From: Roseivirga sp.
GTDB taxonomy: Bacteria; Bacteroidota; Bacteroidia; Cytophagales; Cyclobacteriaceae
Reading direction: 5' to 3'
Assembly (NCBI GenBank): GCA_021404565.1
Contig: JAAWWF010000002.1
Coordinates: 124,001-188,000, forward strand
DNA length: 64,000 nucleotides
The translations under genes and the position numbers were made by a program. The number at the start of each line of letters is the position of its first letter. The first letter of the stretch is position 1. Shown here one piece after another: positions 27,973-37,314 of this stretch. The notes below the pieces were generated by a model. That model was given only the letters and a program-made list of their open reading frames with translations, was not told the origin of the DNA and did not search any database.

Positions 27973-30936
27973 CTAATAGTATTCCTTAATGTAGGCATAG
28001 GCCCTCTCAAAAAGTGCCTGATCGGTGTGCAGTTTGAACTTGAGCAATGCTTTTCTCAGTGATTTCTGTACCTCCCGCTCGCCTGAGGCTGAGTTTTGCC
28101 AGCCGGGGAAGCTTACCATGCGTACTATGGCGTCAATTTCATTGACTATGCGTTCGACAACGGCAGGGGTTTGATCATTTTTTAGTTCCAGAAAGAGTTC
28201 TGTCAGGGCGGCCTTGGGAGATACTTCTCTGATCATGTCTTCCACTTTTTTTTCCGCCTGCACTGTTTCGCGGGCGATTTTACAGAGCTCTTTCACAAAC
28301 TCGATGGAGGTAATCAGCCCTGCTTCAGCTTTATCGCGCAACTCTTCGAGCCTTTCACTCAGCGCCTTGAATTTGGGGTCGCCTGCATGCTTTTTGAATC
28401 GTTTGATCAGGATTTTCTCCAATTCACGGGCGTGTTTAGGGTCGGGGTTATTGAAAATTTCTTCAATCACATCCGCATCGAAAACAAACTCTTCCAGTTG
28501 ATGTACTTTGCCTACATGAATGTTTTCATGGATAAGTTTCGTGGTTTGAGCTCCCAGGGCTATCCAGAGCAGTCTGCCTGTCGTGTCTGATGCCGGTCTT
28601 ACAGACTCAAAGACTTGAGAAAGCCATTTATAGTCCTTTTGATACTCGTCCAGTATAGGGTCAGGAGAAAGCGATTCCCAGATTTTTGAAAGATATTTGT
28701 AATCTCTCGCAAAGGCATCTTTCAGTTCATTGGTGCCTATAGCCTCTTGTGCTTTCTCCAGCCCCTCAAAGCCCTGTAACTCTCGGTCTACTCCTTTAAA
28801 ATGCGCCAGTGTTTCTGCCATGGCTTCTGGCAATTTATCCCTGAGCAGGGCCAGGTTGGTAATCACATTGGCTACACTTTGCTCATCAAACTCCAGTGCC
28901 TTAGCCGTATCATCAAAAATACCGAAATAGTCTACTATACGTCCAAAGTGCTTATTGGGAAAAAGCCGGTTGGTACGGCAAATGGCCTGCAGCAGTGTAT
29001 GGTCTTTGAGCGACTTATCCAGGTACATGGTTTGTAGAATGGGCGCATCAAAACCGGTGAGTAACTTGGCGGTGACGATGATGAATTTCAGTACTGATGT
29101 CTCATCATTAAATTCATCCACTACCTGTTCCTGCTGTGTTTTGGTAAGGCCCCATTGCTGCTTGAACTCTAAAGGATCATTGGCAGTGGTAGAGATTACT
29201 ACTTTACTGGCCTTTTCAGGAAAATACTGGTCAAGTTCTGCCTTGTATTGTACACAGGCATAGCGGTCGGGCGTAACAATCATGGCTTTGAATCCATGAG
29301 GAGCTACTTTTTCCTCAAAGTGAGTGGCAATGTCTTCCACAATTCGGGCTACTCTTTCAGGGGCTTTTAGAAAGGCAGCCATTTTCGCTGATTTTTTGTT
29401 TAGCAGGTCTGCCTCTTCATCCGTCAGGGCCGCGCTCTCCTTAAACTCGGCAAAAGCCTTGTCCAGTGTTTCTTTGTCTACATGTACGTCTACCAGCCTG
29501 GGCTCAAAGTGCAGGGGCATGGTAGCTTTGTCTCTGAGCGAATCCTGAAAGGTGTAGCGCGACATATAGCCGCCTTCATCCTCTTCGCTTCCAAAGGCCC
29601 AGAAAGTGTTTTTATCCGCTTTGTTTACAGGAGTACCGGTAAGTCCGAAAAGAAAAGCATTGGGCAGGGCAGCACGCATTTGTCGGCCCAGGTCACCTTC
29701 TTGCGTACGGTGGGCCTCGTCTACCAGTACTATAATGTTATCCCGCTTATTCAGGTTGGCTTTAGCGTCTCTGAATTTAAAGATGGTAGAAATGATGATC
29801 TTTCGCGTATCTCGTTCCAGCAGGGTTTTGAGCTCATCTATACTTTCGGTAGATACTACATTGTCCACATCTGCGGCATTGAAAGTACCGGAAATCTGCG
29901 TGTCCAGATCGGTACGGTCTACCAATACAATCACGGTGGGGCTTTTCAGGGCTTTTTCTTTTCTTAGCTTTTTTGCGGCAAATACCATCAGCAGCGACTT
30001 GCCCGAACCCTGAAAGTGCCAGATAAGCCCTTTTTTAATGAGGCCGGTTTTTACACGATCCACCATCATATTGGCCCCTTCGTATTGCTGAAAGCGGGGA
30101 ATCACTTTCATACGCTGTTTTTTCTTATTGGTAGAGTAAAGCGAAAAGTGTTGCAGCAAATCCAGGAGGCGCGCAGGTTTGAGTAAGTCAGAGAGTTCTT
30201 TGCCTACTTCGCCCAGCCCCAGTTTTTTTGCAAGGGCGCTTTCTGAGTCTTCCAGCCGCCAGGGGCTCCAAAAGTCTAAGGGGCAGCGAATGGCCCCGTA
30301 GTACAGCTCTTTGCCTTCTGTGGCAAAGGAGAGGAGGTTGGGTACAAAAAGTTGTGGGATGGTATTTTCATACACTTCATGTACCTCATGGGCACCATCC
30401 AGCCAGCTGATGGCAGAACGGATAGGCGTTTTTGCTTCACCTACTATAATGGGAAGACCATTGATCAGCAATACCACATCGGGAATTTTGGTTTCCAGGT
30501 GGTGCACCCGGTACTGGTTGGTGATGATAAAGCTATTGTTGGCAGGGGTGTCAAAATCTACCAGCCTGACAGGGACATGACGATTATTTTCGCCAAAAGG
30601 CATGGTCTTATCTCCGCTGATCCACTTGTAAAATTCCTCATTGGCACGCACCAGCCCTGTTTGCCCCACAGTGATCAGGATGCTGCGTAGCTTGTAGATC
30701 ACCTCATCGGCCAGCTCAGGTCTTTTGGCAATGGCGGGGTTTAGTCTGATCAGGGCTTCCTTCAGTTCATCAATCAGCAGTATATCTTTGGCATTTCGGT
30801 TCAGCTTTTCGGCTGACTTGTATTGCCAGTAAGCTCCATAGGGGGGAGGTGGCTCCTTTAGGGTTTTGTCATTGAGGTTTATGCCGCTAAGCTGGTAAAC
30901 AATGTAGTGTTCTACACTATTGAGTTCGTTAAACAT
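27973..30936 (-). CDS. hsdR: Type I restriction enzyme subunit R
   Basis: The DNA translocase and nuclease subunit of a type I restriction system, 987 residues. A PD-(D/E)XK nuclease site is seen in IPDVVLLING and VGEAK (Asp153, Glu167, Lys169). The helicase has Walker A HFQGSGKS (307-314), motif II VDEAHRTQEG (D406, E407), motif III LTGTPVNK, and later motifs ending with AKLLTGFDAPILQTMYLD and LLQAICRTNR. All are intact. It is the last gene of the 13-gene leftward defense operon, far (7.6 kb) from hsdM1/hsdS and separated from them by six other genes. The 136-bp AT-rich gap before it may carry an extra promoter. It should pair with HsdM1-HsdS. Confidence 0.94.
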   Translation of the reverse strand: MFNELNSVEHYIVYQLSGINLNDKTLKEPPPPYGAYWQYKSAEKLNRNAKDILLIDELKEALIRLNPAIAKRPELADEVIYKLRSILITVGQTGLVRANEEFYKWISGDKTMPFGENNRHVPVRLVDFDTPANNSFIITNQYRVHHLETKIPDVVLLINGLPIIVGEAKTPIRSAISWLDGAHEVHEVYENTIPQLFVPNLLSFATEGKELYYGAIRCPLDFWSPWRLEDSESALAKKLGLGEVGKELSDLLKPARLLDLLQHFSLYSTNKKKQRMKVIPRFQQYEGANMMVDRVKTGLIKKGLIWHFQGSGKSLLMVFAAKKLRKEKALKSPTVIVLVDRTDLDTQISGTFNAADVDNVVSTESIDELKTLLERDTRKIIISTIFKFRDAKANLNKRDNIIVLVDEAHRTQEGDLGRQMRAALPNAFLFGLTGTPVNKADKNTFWAFGSEEDEGGYMSRYTFQDSLRDKATMPLHFEPRLVDVHVDKETLDKAFAEFKESAALTDEEADLLNKKSAKMAAFLKAPERVARIVEDIATHFEEKVAPHGFKAMIVTPDRYACVQYKAELDQYFPEKASKVVISTTANDPLEFKQQWGLTKTQQEQVVDEFNDETSVLKFIIVTAKLLTGFDAPILQTMYLDKSLKDHTLLQAICRTNRLFPNKHFGRIVDYFGIFDDTAKALEFDEQSVANVITNLALLRDKLPEAMAETLAHFKGVDRELQGFEGLEKAQEAIGTNELKDAFARDYKYLSKIWESLSPDPILDEYQKDYKWLSQVFESVRPASDTTGRLLWIALGAQTTKLIHENIHVGKVHQLEEFVFDADVIEEIFNNPDPKHARELEKILIKRFKKHAGDPKFKALSERLEELRDKAEAGLITSIEFVKELCKIARETVQAEKKVEDMIREVSPKAALTELFLELKNDQTPAVVERIVNEIDAIVRMVSFPGWQNSASGEREVQKSLRKALLKFKLHTDQALFERAYAYIKEYY

Positions 30937-31072
30937 GAACTGACACTTTTACTTTAATGACTTTTCTCATATTTCAATTCTCAATGCCTGAAAGTCATAA
31001 TGTTAAAACTAGTAAAGGATAAGTATAAAAACCGGAAAGGCCAAAATAACCTTTGCTGAGTGGAAGAATTCC

Positions 31073-31963
31073 TCACTTCAACAGGCTGTTATAAAACTCT
31101 TTGATTAAGGCTTTATGCTCATCAAGCTCATCAGGTAGTCTATCGATATAGAACTGCTCAAAATGATGGAACATATAATAGCCTAGCCTTGAATAGGCTT
31201 CTCCCTCGTCCTGTGCTCCCAGAATTGTTCTAAAGAGATTTGTTAAATCATGCTGCAGAAAGGGGAGCGCATACCCGTCTGCTCCATTGTCTTCATAATC
31301 ATTTAGTATTCCGATGATCTCAAAATAGATCTGATCAATTTTCTTTTTCCTTAACCAGACAAGCCCGTCTCTGTTGAGATTATATAGTCGGCAAGAGGTG
31401 CTGCCCATTTCAGAGCCATCCTTCTCTTTTACCTTACCATTGGGTAGAAAGAGAAGGTGTTTTTCAACCGGATCCAGTTCCGGGTGAAGTAATAGTCTGC
31501 TTTCCGAAGACAGTAAACTGGTTCTAAAATCTCTCGAAGCTTCTTGAACGATGTTAACATCTTTTAATATTGCATTGATCCGGCCATCTTCTGATTTCAA
31601 TGGGAAATGGTTGGATTTTTTGCTGTTGCAGCTTTCGCAGGATTGAATCAGATTGGTCCACTCTAATGACAACCAGAAATAACCGTAATGATCTTCCTTA
31701 GCCAGTTCTTTGACGTGTTTCTTGGGTCTATAATGGTCTACACGAAAAGCTGAACTACCAAATGGAATTGATTCACAGTAGGCGCATTTGTTGCCATAAA
31801 TGGCTTTGAGTTTTTCTCTAACCTCATCACTATTGTAAATTGAATTGATGGAGTGTTCCGGTGCCTGCGCAATAATATCATCAATTTTATCTTTCGTTTT
31901 TTCAGGCCTAAGCTCGTCAGGGTAGTGCGTTGTCCTTACATTCTTATCGCTTATACTAATCAT
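31073..31963 (-). CDS. HNH endonuclease, PtuB-like (first ATPase/HNH pair)
   Basis: An HNH nuclease of 296 residues from ATG 31963. An earlier start at 32023 would overlap the ATPase gene by 68 bases, so 31963, with an 8-base overlap, is preferred. A zinc-type CAYCES (first Cys pair) is followed by RVDHYRPKK (Asp-His of the HNH core) and then WTNLIQSCESCNSKKSNHFPL with the second Cys pair and the Asn/His positions. This matches the HNH family found in Septu (PtuB) and in retron-associated nucleases. The partner is the ATPase directly upstream. In Septu the ATPase holds the nuclease back until infection, after which it cleaves DNA; here this is inferred by family. Confidence 0.82.
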   Translation of the reverse strand: MISISDKNVRTTHYPDELRPEKTKDKIDDIIAQAPEHSINSIYNSDEVREKLKAIYGNKCAYCESIPFGSSAFRVDHYRPKKHVKELAKEDHYGYFWLSLEWTNLIQSCESCNSKKSNHFPLKSEDGRINAILKDVNIVQEASRDFRTSLLSSESRLLLHPELDPVEKHLLFLPNGKVKEKDGSEMGSTSCRLYNLNRDGLVWLRKKKIDQIYFEIIGILNDYEDNGADGYALPFLQHDLTNLFRTILGAQDEGEAYSRLGYYMFHHFEQFYIDRLPDELDEHKALIKEFYNSLLK

Positions 31964-33665
31964 TAGTCGACCTTGTTTTACGCTCCTGGTATTTCTTAAG
32001 TAGGGCATCCAGACCACGATCATGTACTTGTTTTTCTGCCCAGTGATCTTCGGTATTAAGGTTCATACTTTCTTTCAGATCTTTGTTGAATAAGTCGGAA
32101 AAACCGAATATCGGGGAAGTGAGCAAAAGATTGGGGGTGAGGCTACTTATGTTAATGTCAACGGGACGAGCAGTGACTCCGGATTCCCGGTCTCTTTCAA
32201 CCTTGAGGAAAAAACTGTTTTTGGGAGCACCCAGCAACGGGATAGGACTATGTGTAGTAACAATAAACTGAATTGCAGGAAAGGTATTGGTTAGCTCAAT
32301 AATGAGCTGTTTTTGCATAGAGGGGTGTAGGTGTAAATCTATCTCATCTATGATTACGATACCTTTGAATTCTGAGGGGTCTTCTATCTCGGGTTGCTGG
32401 TCATAAAAGCGTATTAAAAGATCTGAAATGAGGGCCACTATATTCTTGGTACCTGATGATAAATCACTGAATTGTACTGCAGTATGTTTTTCGTTTTTGA
32501 CTGGGTCATACTCGTGATAGAGAGGTACTCGGGCATCACCGAAATCAGAGATAGTGATATCTGAAATACCTGGTAAAATCGCTACAACGGTTTCCCGGAT
32601 ATAGTCAGTGAGTTCTTTGATAGTTTCTTCATTTTTAGTTCCCGACCATTTGTAGTAAAGACCTTCAAGTTCTCTAAGTAAGCCAAGGTCATAAAATAAC
32701 CCAAAAGTGGCTTTACCAGTTATTTCCATCTTATCTACAATATGCTGAGTGGCTGGTGAGCTTTCCGTAGTAAGTCTTGAAGCTCCATAGGCCGCAAATC
32801 CAGAAGGTATCCAGCTTACATCATCTTCATCAGCCCACGGGGTTATTCTGTAAGACTGTATCTTGTCGCTAATCTTGAGGCTAAGATCAATGAGGAAGTC
32901 AGGATATTCCATAATGATTTCTTCTCCATCGTCATTATTTCTGCAAAGTCCTGTAGCAAGACCTTTCAGAATGCTGGTTTTTCCTGTACCATTTTCGCCT
33001 GTCAGAAAAATCCACTGCGTACCATCAGGAATGTCGGTAACTTTCAGGTGTTTAATGGGACCAAAATTATTTATAGAAAAAGATCTTAAAGCATCAAGCG
33101 TTTCCGTTGGCTTGACTTCACTCAGTAGAGTTCTGTAGTGCAGCACTTTCGTAAGTCTTTTTTCGAACTCGCTATTGCCTATAAACCCAAAACCTAAATC
33201 GGGAAATTCACTTCCAATCAGCTCTTGATAAAACTGTAATATTTCGTCTATAATAAGCTTATCCTCAAGCAGGAATTGTTTGAGGCTCCCTATAAGGTCT
33301 CCACGTTCATAAATTTTGAATAAACGGCCCTTTTTTACCTCTAGATTTAGAGGTTCGGCCAAAAACCGTTTTGCAAATTCGTGCTTTATTTCAGAGTCGC
33401 GTAAACTGATTTCCAGGTGGTTAATACCATCGACAGTGTGGACAAAGTAAATGGTTGGAGTTTTGTTTTTCCAGTCCATGCCCGTCCAAAAGGAGAGGGC
33501 TAAATAGTAATCATTGCCATAGAACCAAAGGCCATCTTTAAGCCGGTTATATCTATTCGATTTCCGTAGTCCAAATGTGAAAGGCTTTCCTTGTGCATTT
33601 TCCTGCTCTCTCCATTGCAGTAGAAAATTGAGTAACTCTTCATGTAGGTTGGCTATTTCACTCAT
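31956..33665 (-). CDS. AAA/SMC-like ATPase, PtuA-like, with N-terminal extension (first pair)
   Basis: A 569-residue ABC/SMC-type ATPase. Residues 1-190 are an extra N-terminal domain without recognised motifs (NLHEELLNFLLQWRE...). The ATPase starts with SFSINNFGPIKHL, then Walker A LTGENGTGKTS (221-231). An ABC-like signature, FSDLSSGTKNIVAL, is followed by Walker B GIVIIDEIDLHLHPSMQ and a switch histidine in THSPIPLLGAPKNSFF. The last two stretches closely match the second ATPase (34673-35806). It overlaps the HNH gene by 8 bases. The extra N-terminal domain is not present in the second ATPase and may give this pair a different trigger. Confidence 0.83.
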   Translation of the reverse strand: MSEIANLHEELLNFLLQWREQENAQGKPFTFGLRKSNRYNRLKDGLWFYGNDYYLALSFWTGMDWKNKTPTIYFVHTVDGINHLEISLRDSEIKHEFAKRFLAEPLNLEVKKGRLFKIYERGDLIGSLKQFLLEDKLIIDEILQFYQELIGSEFPDLGFGFIGNSEFEKRLTKVLHYRTLLSEVKPTETLDALRSFSINNFGPIKHLKVTDIPDGTQWIFLTGENGTGKTSILKGLATGLCRNNDDGEEIIMEYPDFLIDLSLKISDKIQSYRITPWADEDDVSWIPSGFAAYGASRLTTESSPATQHIVDKMEITGKATFGLFYDLGLLRELEGLYYKWSGTKNEETIKELTDYIRETVVAILPGISDITISDFGDARVPLYHEYDPVKNEKHTAVQFSDLSSGTKNIVALISDLLIRFYDQQPEIEDPSEFKGIVIIDEIDLHLHPSMQKQLIIELTNTFPAIQFIVTTHSPIPLLGAPKNSFFLKVERDRESGVTARPVDINISSLTPNLLLTSPIFGFSDLFNKDLKESMNLNTEDHWAEKQVHDRGLDALLKKYQERKTRSTND

Positions 33666-33794
33666 TCTAAGTTTACATTAATAATGCAGGTTAAAATAAG
33701 TGTTTGCTTAATAGAAATTGTATATTATCAATTTTTAATGAAATAAATGTCTGTATTTTTGATGTTGCTAGATCCAACGCCACCTAAAGATTGA

Positions 33795-34676
33795 TTAAAG
33801 CACTCCATCCACATACTCCTTACGAATTGCCTTGGCAAAGTCCTTTTGTATAGGAGTGCTCAGTTGGTTGGCAATGAAGGTGTTGAAACCATGACGTATG
33901 TGCCGGGCCATAAGCGCAAATGGTTCTGTATCAGCGCAGTGTTGATCCAGCCTTTCAAACACCGTCTTGAGACCTGCACGCAATACGTTTATATCCTTGT
34001 TGACAGCAAAGTACAGTGTAAACTGGTCTTCAACCCTTTCTCTAAAATCATGAGTGATTTTTTGCCTGAGATAGAGTAGATTGTCTCTGTTTAGGTTACA
34101 CATCTTTATGGTGTGCCTGCCTTTCTCACCAGGTCCTTTGGCAATGGCTTTGCCCTGTCTGTTGAAGCGTATAAAGCGTGTTGGGTCATCAGTTTCCGGG
34201 TTGAGCAGATATGGCTTTTCATCCAATAAGGTTTGTGAATCAATTTTGCATTCCGCTTCATCCAGTCGATTGTTAACTTTTGGAGTAGCTTTGACGTGAG
34301 TACCTGCCACAGGAAAGTGGTTGCCCTTACCACCCTCTGTATTGCAGTACCTGCAGGAGGGCAGCAGGTTGGTCCATTCGTAGCAAAGCCAGTAATAGCC
34401 AGGGTGGTCAGGCTTTCCGGTTACTCTTTTTTTGGGGCGATAATGCTCTACTTCGGGTTTTAACTCTTTGTTTTCGCAATAGGCACATTTGCCATAGTAC
34501 ATCTCTATTAACTCTTCTCGTACCAGTTGTCGCTTTTCGCCATTAATGGTTTTGGTACCCTTATAAACCGATGCCTTAATCTCGTCTTTGTTTGCATTCA
34601 ATGCTATATCCTTCCATGCAGCATCTGCATCCATCAGCGACTGTGGCCTGGCTGTTCTCCTGTTGTTGGCAATCAC
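33795..34676 (-). CDS. HNH endonuclease, PtuB-like (second ATPase/HNH pair)
   Basis: A 293-residue HNH nuclease. Motifs in order: GKCAYCENKELKPEVEHYRPKKR, with the first Cys pair and the Glu-His of the core, and WTNLLPSCRYCNTEGGKGNHFPV with the second Cys pair. The C-terminal half is helical. It resembles the TIGR02646-type HNH proteins found with retrons and Septu. It shares the ordered motifs of the first HNH gene (31073-31963) but differs elsewhere, so the two pairs are old paralogs rather than a recent duplication. Start overlaps the upstream ATPase by ATGA. The 130 bases between this gene and the first pair are AT-rich and could hold a promoter. Confidence 0.82.
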   Translation of the reverse strand: MIANNRRTARPQSLMDADAAWKDIALNANKDEIKASVYKGTKTINGEKRQLVREELIEMYYGKCAYCENKELKPEVEHYRPKKRVTGKPDHPGYYWLCYEWTNLLPSCRYCNTEGGKGNHFPVAGTHVKATPKVNNRLDEAECKIDSQTLLDEKPYLLNPETDDPTRFIRFNRQGKAIAKGPGEKGRHTIKMCNLNRDNLLYLRQKITHDFRERVEDQFTLYFAVNKDINVLRAGLKTVFERLDQHCADTEPFALMARHIRHGFNTFIANQLSTPIQKDFAKAIRKEYVDGVL

Positions 34677-35806
34677 TTTTTAGACCCTTTTATATAATTT
34701 AACAAATCAGCTTCCAGGTCACTGTTTTGCTGTCCTCTGAGCTTCTTGCGCATATAGTCATTGGCCTTCAATTCAAAGTAATCATCTTCTGTGCGCACCT
34801 CCTGATCGTTATCTGATTCAGGAAAAATTTCGAGCAGACCAAAGGCAGGACTGGTGAGAATAGTATTGGGCAATAGATTGGAGAGGTTTTTCTCTTCGTC
34901 TTTCAGACGCTCCATCGTAATACCTTCTTCTACCGTCCGGTTAATACGAATGATGACTGAGTTTTTTGGGGCACCCAAGAGGGGAATGGGGCTGTGGGTA
35001 GAGGCGATAAACTGAATATTAGGAAAAAGGCGGCTGAGCAACCCTGGTAGTTTTTTCTGCCATTTGGGGTGTAAGTGCAGGTCCAGTTCATCTATGATGA
35101 CAATACCTTCCAACTCTTTAGGGTTATGAATACTTGGTTGTCGGTCAAAAAGTTTGATGATCAGATCGCCAATAAAACCGATCAAGTTGCGATAACCAGA
35201 AGCAAGGTCACCTAGCTGTTGTTTAGGGTACTTGTTTCCACCAGTGTCCTGTTCAATGTAAAAAACAGTATCAGTTGCCCTATCGATTTCAATATCCGAA
35301 AGATCAAGCAGGTTGATTAATAGTTCTTTCACATGTCTGTGTTTATTTCGGAAATCGGCTATATCTAACTTAGATAACCAACGTGTCAGTTGTAGTTCAA
35401 TATTTTCCAGATTGGTTGTGGAATCAAATAAAGCGCTGGTTATACCCTTATTACGTTTAGAACTTTCAGTATAAGTCTGGAGGCGTGAAGATCCATAGCA
35501 GGCCAGCTGCCTGAAATACTCATCTCCGGAATTAGGGAGACTTTGGAGTCCCCTTAAATCAAATTGGCTGCTATCGGTGAGTTCAATCTTGATATGAGGC
35601 GCATTAGAAGTGTCTCTAAACAGACTGAACATATGCTCTTCCATGCCGGCCAGACCAGCGGCAATTGCCTGCAATACTGAGGTTTTACCATAGCCGTTTT
35701 CGCCCGTCAGAAAAATCCACTTTGCCCGTGCCGGAAGGTTTTCCAGTTGAGTGTGTTTGATCCCTTTAAAGTCCTTGATTAATAGTTTTTTGATTCTATA
35801 GCTCAC
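34673..35806 (-). CDS. AAA/SMC-like ATPase, PtuA-like (second pair)
   Basis: A 377-residue ATPase with the ABC/SMC layout. The N-terminus is MSYRIKKLLIKDFKGIKH, followed by Walker A TGENGYGKTS (34-43). The signature-like LGDLASGYRNLIGF comes before Walker B GIVIIDELDLHLHPKWQ and THSPIPLLGAPKNSV. It has no N-terminal extension, so it is the compact version of the first ATPase. Start at 35806 follows the HEPN-like gene by 67 bases. Coupled by ATGA overlap with its HNH partner. Family: Septu PtuA-like; firm for the ATPase fold, inferred for the defense role. Confidence 0.83.
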   Translation of the reverse strand: MSYRIKKLLIKDFKGIKHTQLENLPARAKWIFLTGENGYGKTSVLQAIAAGLAGMEEHMFSLFRDTSNAPHIKIELTDSSQFDLRGLQSLPNSGDEYFRQLACYGSSRLQTYTESSKRNKGITSALFDSTTNLENIELQLTRWLSKLDIADFRNKHRHVKELLINLLDLSDIEIDRATDTVFYIEQDTGGNKYPKQQLGDLASGYRNLIGFIGDLIIKLFDRQPSIHNPKELEGIVIIDELDLHLHPKWQKKLPGLLSRLFPNIQFIASTHSPIPLLGAPKNSVIIRINRTVEEGITMERLKDEEKNLSNLLPNTILTSPAFGLLEIFPESDNDQEVRTEDDYFELKANDYMRKKLRGQQNSDLEADLLNYIKGSKK

Positions 35807-35873
35807 AGCAATATTCTTTGCTTGAATTTAATGGCTTTTGATCAAAGTATGTCAGCCAGGCTAACAAAATTCG

Positions 35874-36833
35874 CTACTCCCAAAACCACTGATACCGAAA
35901 ACCCTCAATCGCCTCATTCAGAAATTTGGTGTAAAAACCTTGATAGAACTGCCCGTTCTTGTAATTGCGATCACTAAGCAATCGATGAAAGGCCTGATAG
36001 CGGTTGGTGTTTTCAGCTTTGTCAGTAGGAGTAAGGGTGAATCCTTTCTGATCTGCTTTGTTGGTAAACGAAATGCTATCGTCACCTACCTCAAGAGAAG
36101 TAGCTACAAAAGTACTGGGTCTGTTAACCGGAGTTTGATCAAGAACTTTTTTCGGGTCACTTAATATGCGCTCTGCATCCACCAGGTACAGCGAAGTAGC
36201 CGCACCTCCAAAGCTGTCTAACAAGCGAAACTGATAAACTAACTGCCGCTGGGTACCATCGTCCAGCACAAGGCATTGACCTTTGAAAGCTTCGATTTGT
36301 GATAACAACTGTTGGTGTGTAGGAAGCTGAGGCTCCTTATCCAGAAAGAGCTCATTAACCATATTGATAAATGGCTTGAATGCATCCTGAATCATAGGGC
36401 CACCATAAAAGTTATGACTACGGGGGTGAGCTGTATGATTTCTGACTTCTTTCAGGGCCAACATTTTCGCTTGTCGCACTTGCGAATAATGTACCGCCAT
36501 TACTTCCCTAATCAGGCTATCGAGGTTTTTATTACGAACCTGACCACCTCTTGTCGTAAAAGTGAGGTCTAGACCTATTTGAGTGGCCTTTTTCTTTATG
36601 GCCATCTCCAACAGAAAGGTTAGCTTATTAAAAGCCTCGGTATACATGGGCCAGTGGTACCAGGCATGCACCTGTAGGTATTCCACCGTTTCATAGGCAT
36701 CCACTACATCTTTTGGCACGGCCGCATGAAAGCGGCCGGCAATATGATAGGTATTGAGAAAGGATTCAAAATCGGGAGTACCGGTTTTCTCCCAGCGGAT
36801 GTCTGGTTCAAGCCATTTATTGGACAATGTCAT
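35874..36833 (-). CDS. HEPN-like protein (candidate RNase)
   Basis: Protein of 319 residues if started at ATG 36833 (MTLSNKWLEP). An earlier in-frame start at 36965 would overlap the upstream gene by about 150 bases and is less likely. The middle has a helical bundle with KEVRNHTAHPRSHNF. Residues R131-N132 and H136 fit the Rx4-6H motif, the active site of HEPN ribonucleases. The rest (residues 200-319) looks beta-rich and unknown. It overlaps the GIY-YIG-like gene by 17 bases, which means they are co-translated. HEPN proteins often act as toxins or abortive-infection RNases, so this pair may be a toxin with a partner. The motif is real; the activity is inference. Confidence 0.65.
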   Translation of the reverse strand: MTLSNKWLEPDIRWEKTGTPDFESFLNTYHIAGRFHAAVPKDVVDAYETVEYLQVHAWYHWPMYTEAFNKLTFLLEMAIKKKATQIGLDLTFTTRGGQVRNKNLDSLIREVMAVHYSQVRQAKMLALKEVRNHTAHPRSHNFYGGPMIQDAFKPFINMVNELFLDKEPQLPTHQQLLSQIEAFKGQCLVLDDGTQRQLVYQFRLLDSFGGAATSLYLVDAERILSDPKKVLDQTPVNRPSTFVATSLEVGDDSISFTNKADQKGFTLTPTDKAENTNRYQAFHRLLSDRNYKNGQFYQGFYTKFLNEAIEGFRYQWFWE

Positions 36834-37299
36834 AGATTTTCTGAACAAGAGATCGCACCATGGTGCGATTCTCATTATTGAAATGAATACCAGTTTGAAA
36901 CCTGGGCCAGCTGCCTGTGTGTTTTCTGACTTCGAAACTGAGCTCAGCTTCAATGGCTTCAGCAAATCTCTTTTCTTCTTTAGGATTGCCCGTTTGGTCT
37001 AAGACAAAAACCGCTAAGTCTACTTGTTGGAGGTGCTTCCAGCCGTAGCCTTTATAACTGTTTTCTGTTCCGGAAGCCTTTAGTGCTTCTCGTAACCTGT
37101 TGCCAATGGGTTGACTGGTATGACCTATATAAACTATTTCTTGGTCGTGTAAGATGATGTAAATCTTTTCTAACTCCTCTTTAGTCACCGGACTTCTGAA
37201 ATTGCTGGATTTACCTTTGAATTCCTTTCTCTCGATGGATCTTGAGGCAGTCTCACCGGATAGAAAAAGAGTGTAGCAATATGGGCCGTGTAAGTTCAT
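36817..37299 (-). CDS. GIY-YIG-like nuclease domain protein
   Basis: A 160-residue protein. EKIYIILHDQEIVYIGHTSQ fits the two short strands IY(I)..(Y)IG of the GIY-YIG fold, followed by NRLREAL with the conserved Arg. EAIEAEL further on gives a possible catalytic Glu. Compared with UvrC or homing enzymes, the GIY half is replaced by IYI. It lies 15 bases after hsdS and overlaps the HEPN-like gene by 17 bases. It might be the nuclease of a two-component effector with the HEPN protein. I have not seen this pairing described, but cannot check. Confidence 0.62.
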   Translation of the reverse strand: MNLHGPYCYTLFLSGETASRSIERKEFKGKSSNFRSPVTKEELEKIYIILHDQEIVYIGHTSQPIGNRLREALKASGTENSYKGYGWKHLQQVDLAVFVLDQTGNPKEEKRFAEAIEAELSFEVRKHTGSWPRFQTGIHFNNENRTMVRSLVQKIYDIVQ

Positions 37300-37314
37300 G
37301 GTATTGGATCAGCC

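Noticed and set aside
31964-32023. Longer N-terminus of the first HNH nuclease
   Set aside because: It would overlap the ATPase gene by 68 bases and the residues look like a shadow of that gene.
36834-36965. Longer N-terminus of the HEPN-like protein
   Set aside because: It lies almost wholly inside the GIY-YIG-like gene; the Met at 36833 gives a normal short overlap.
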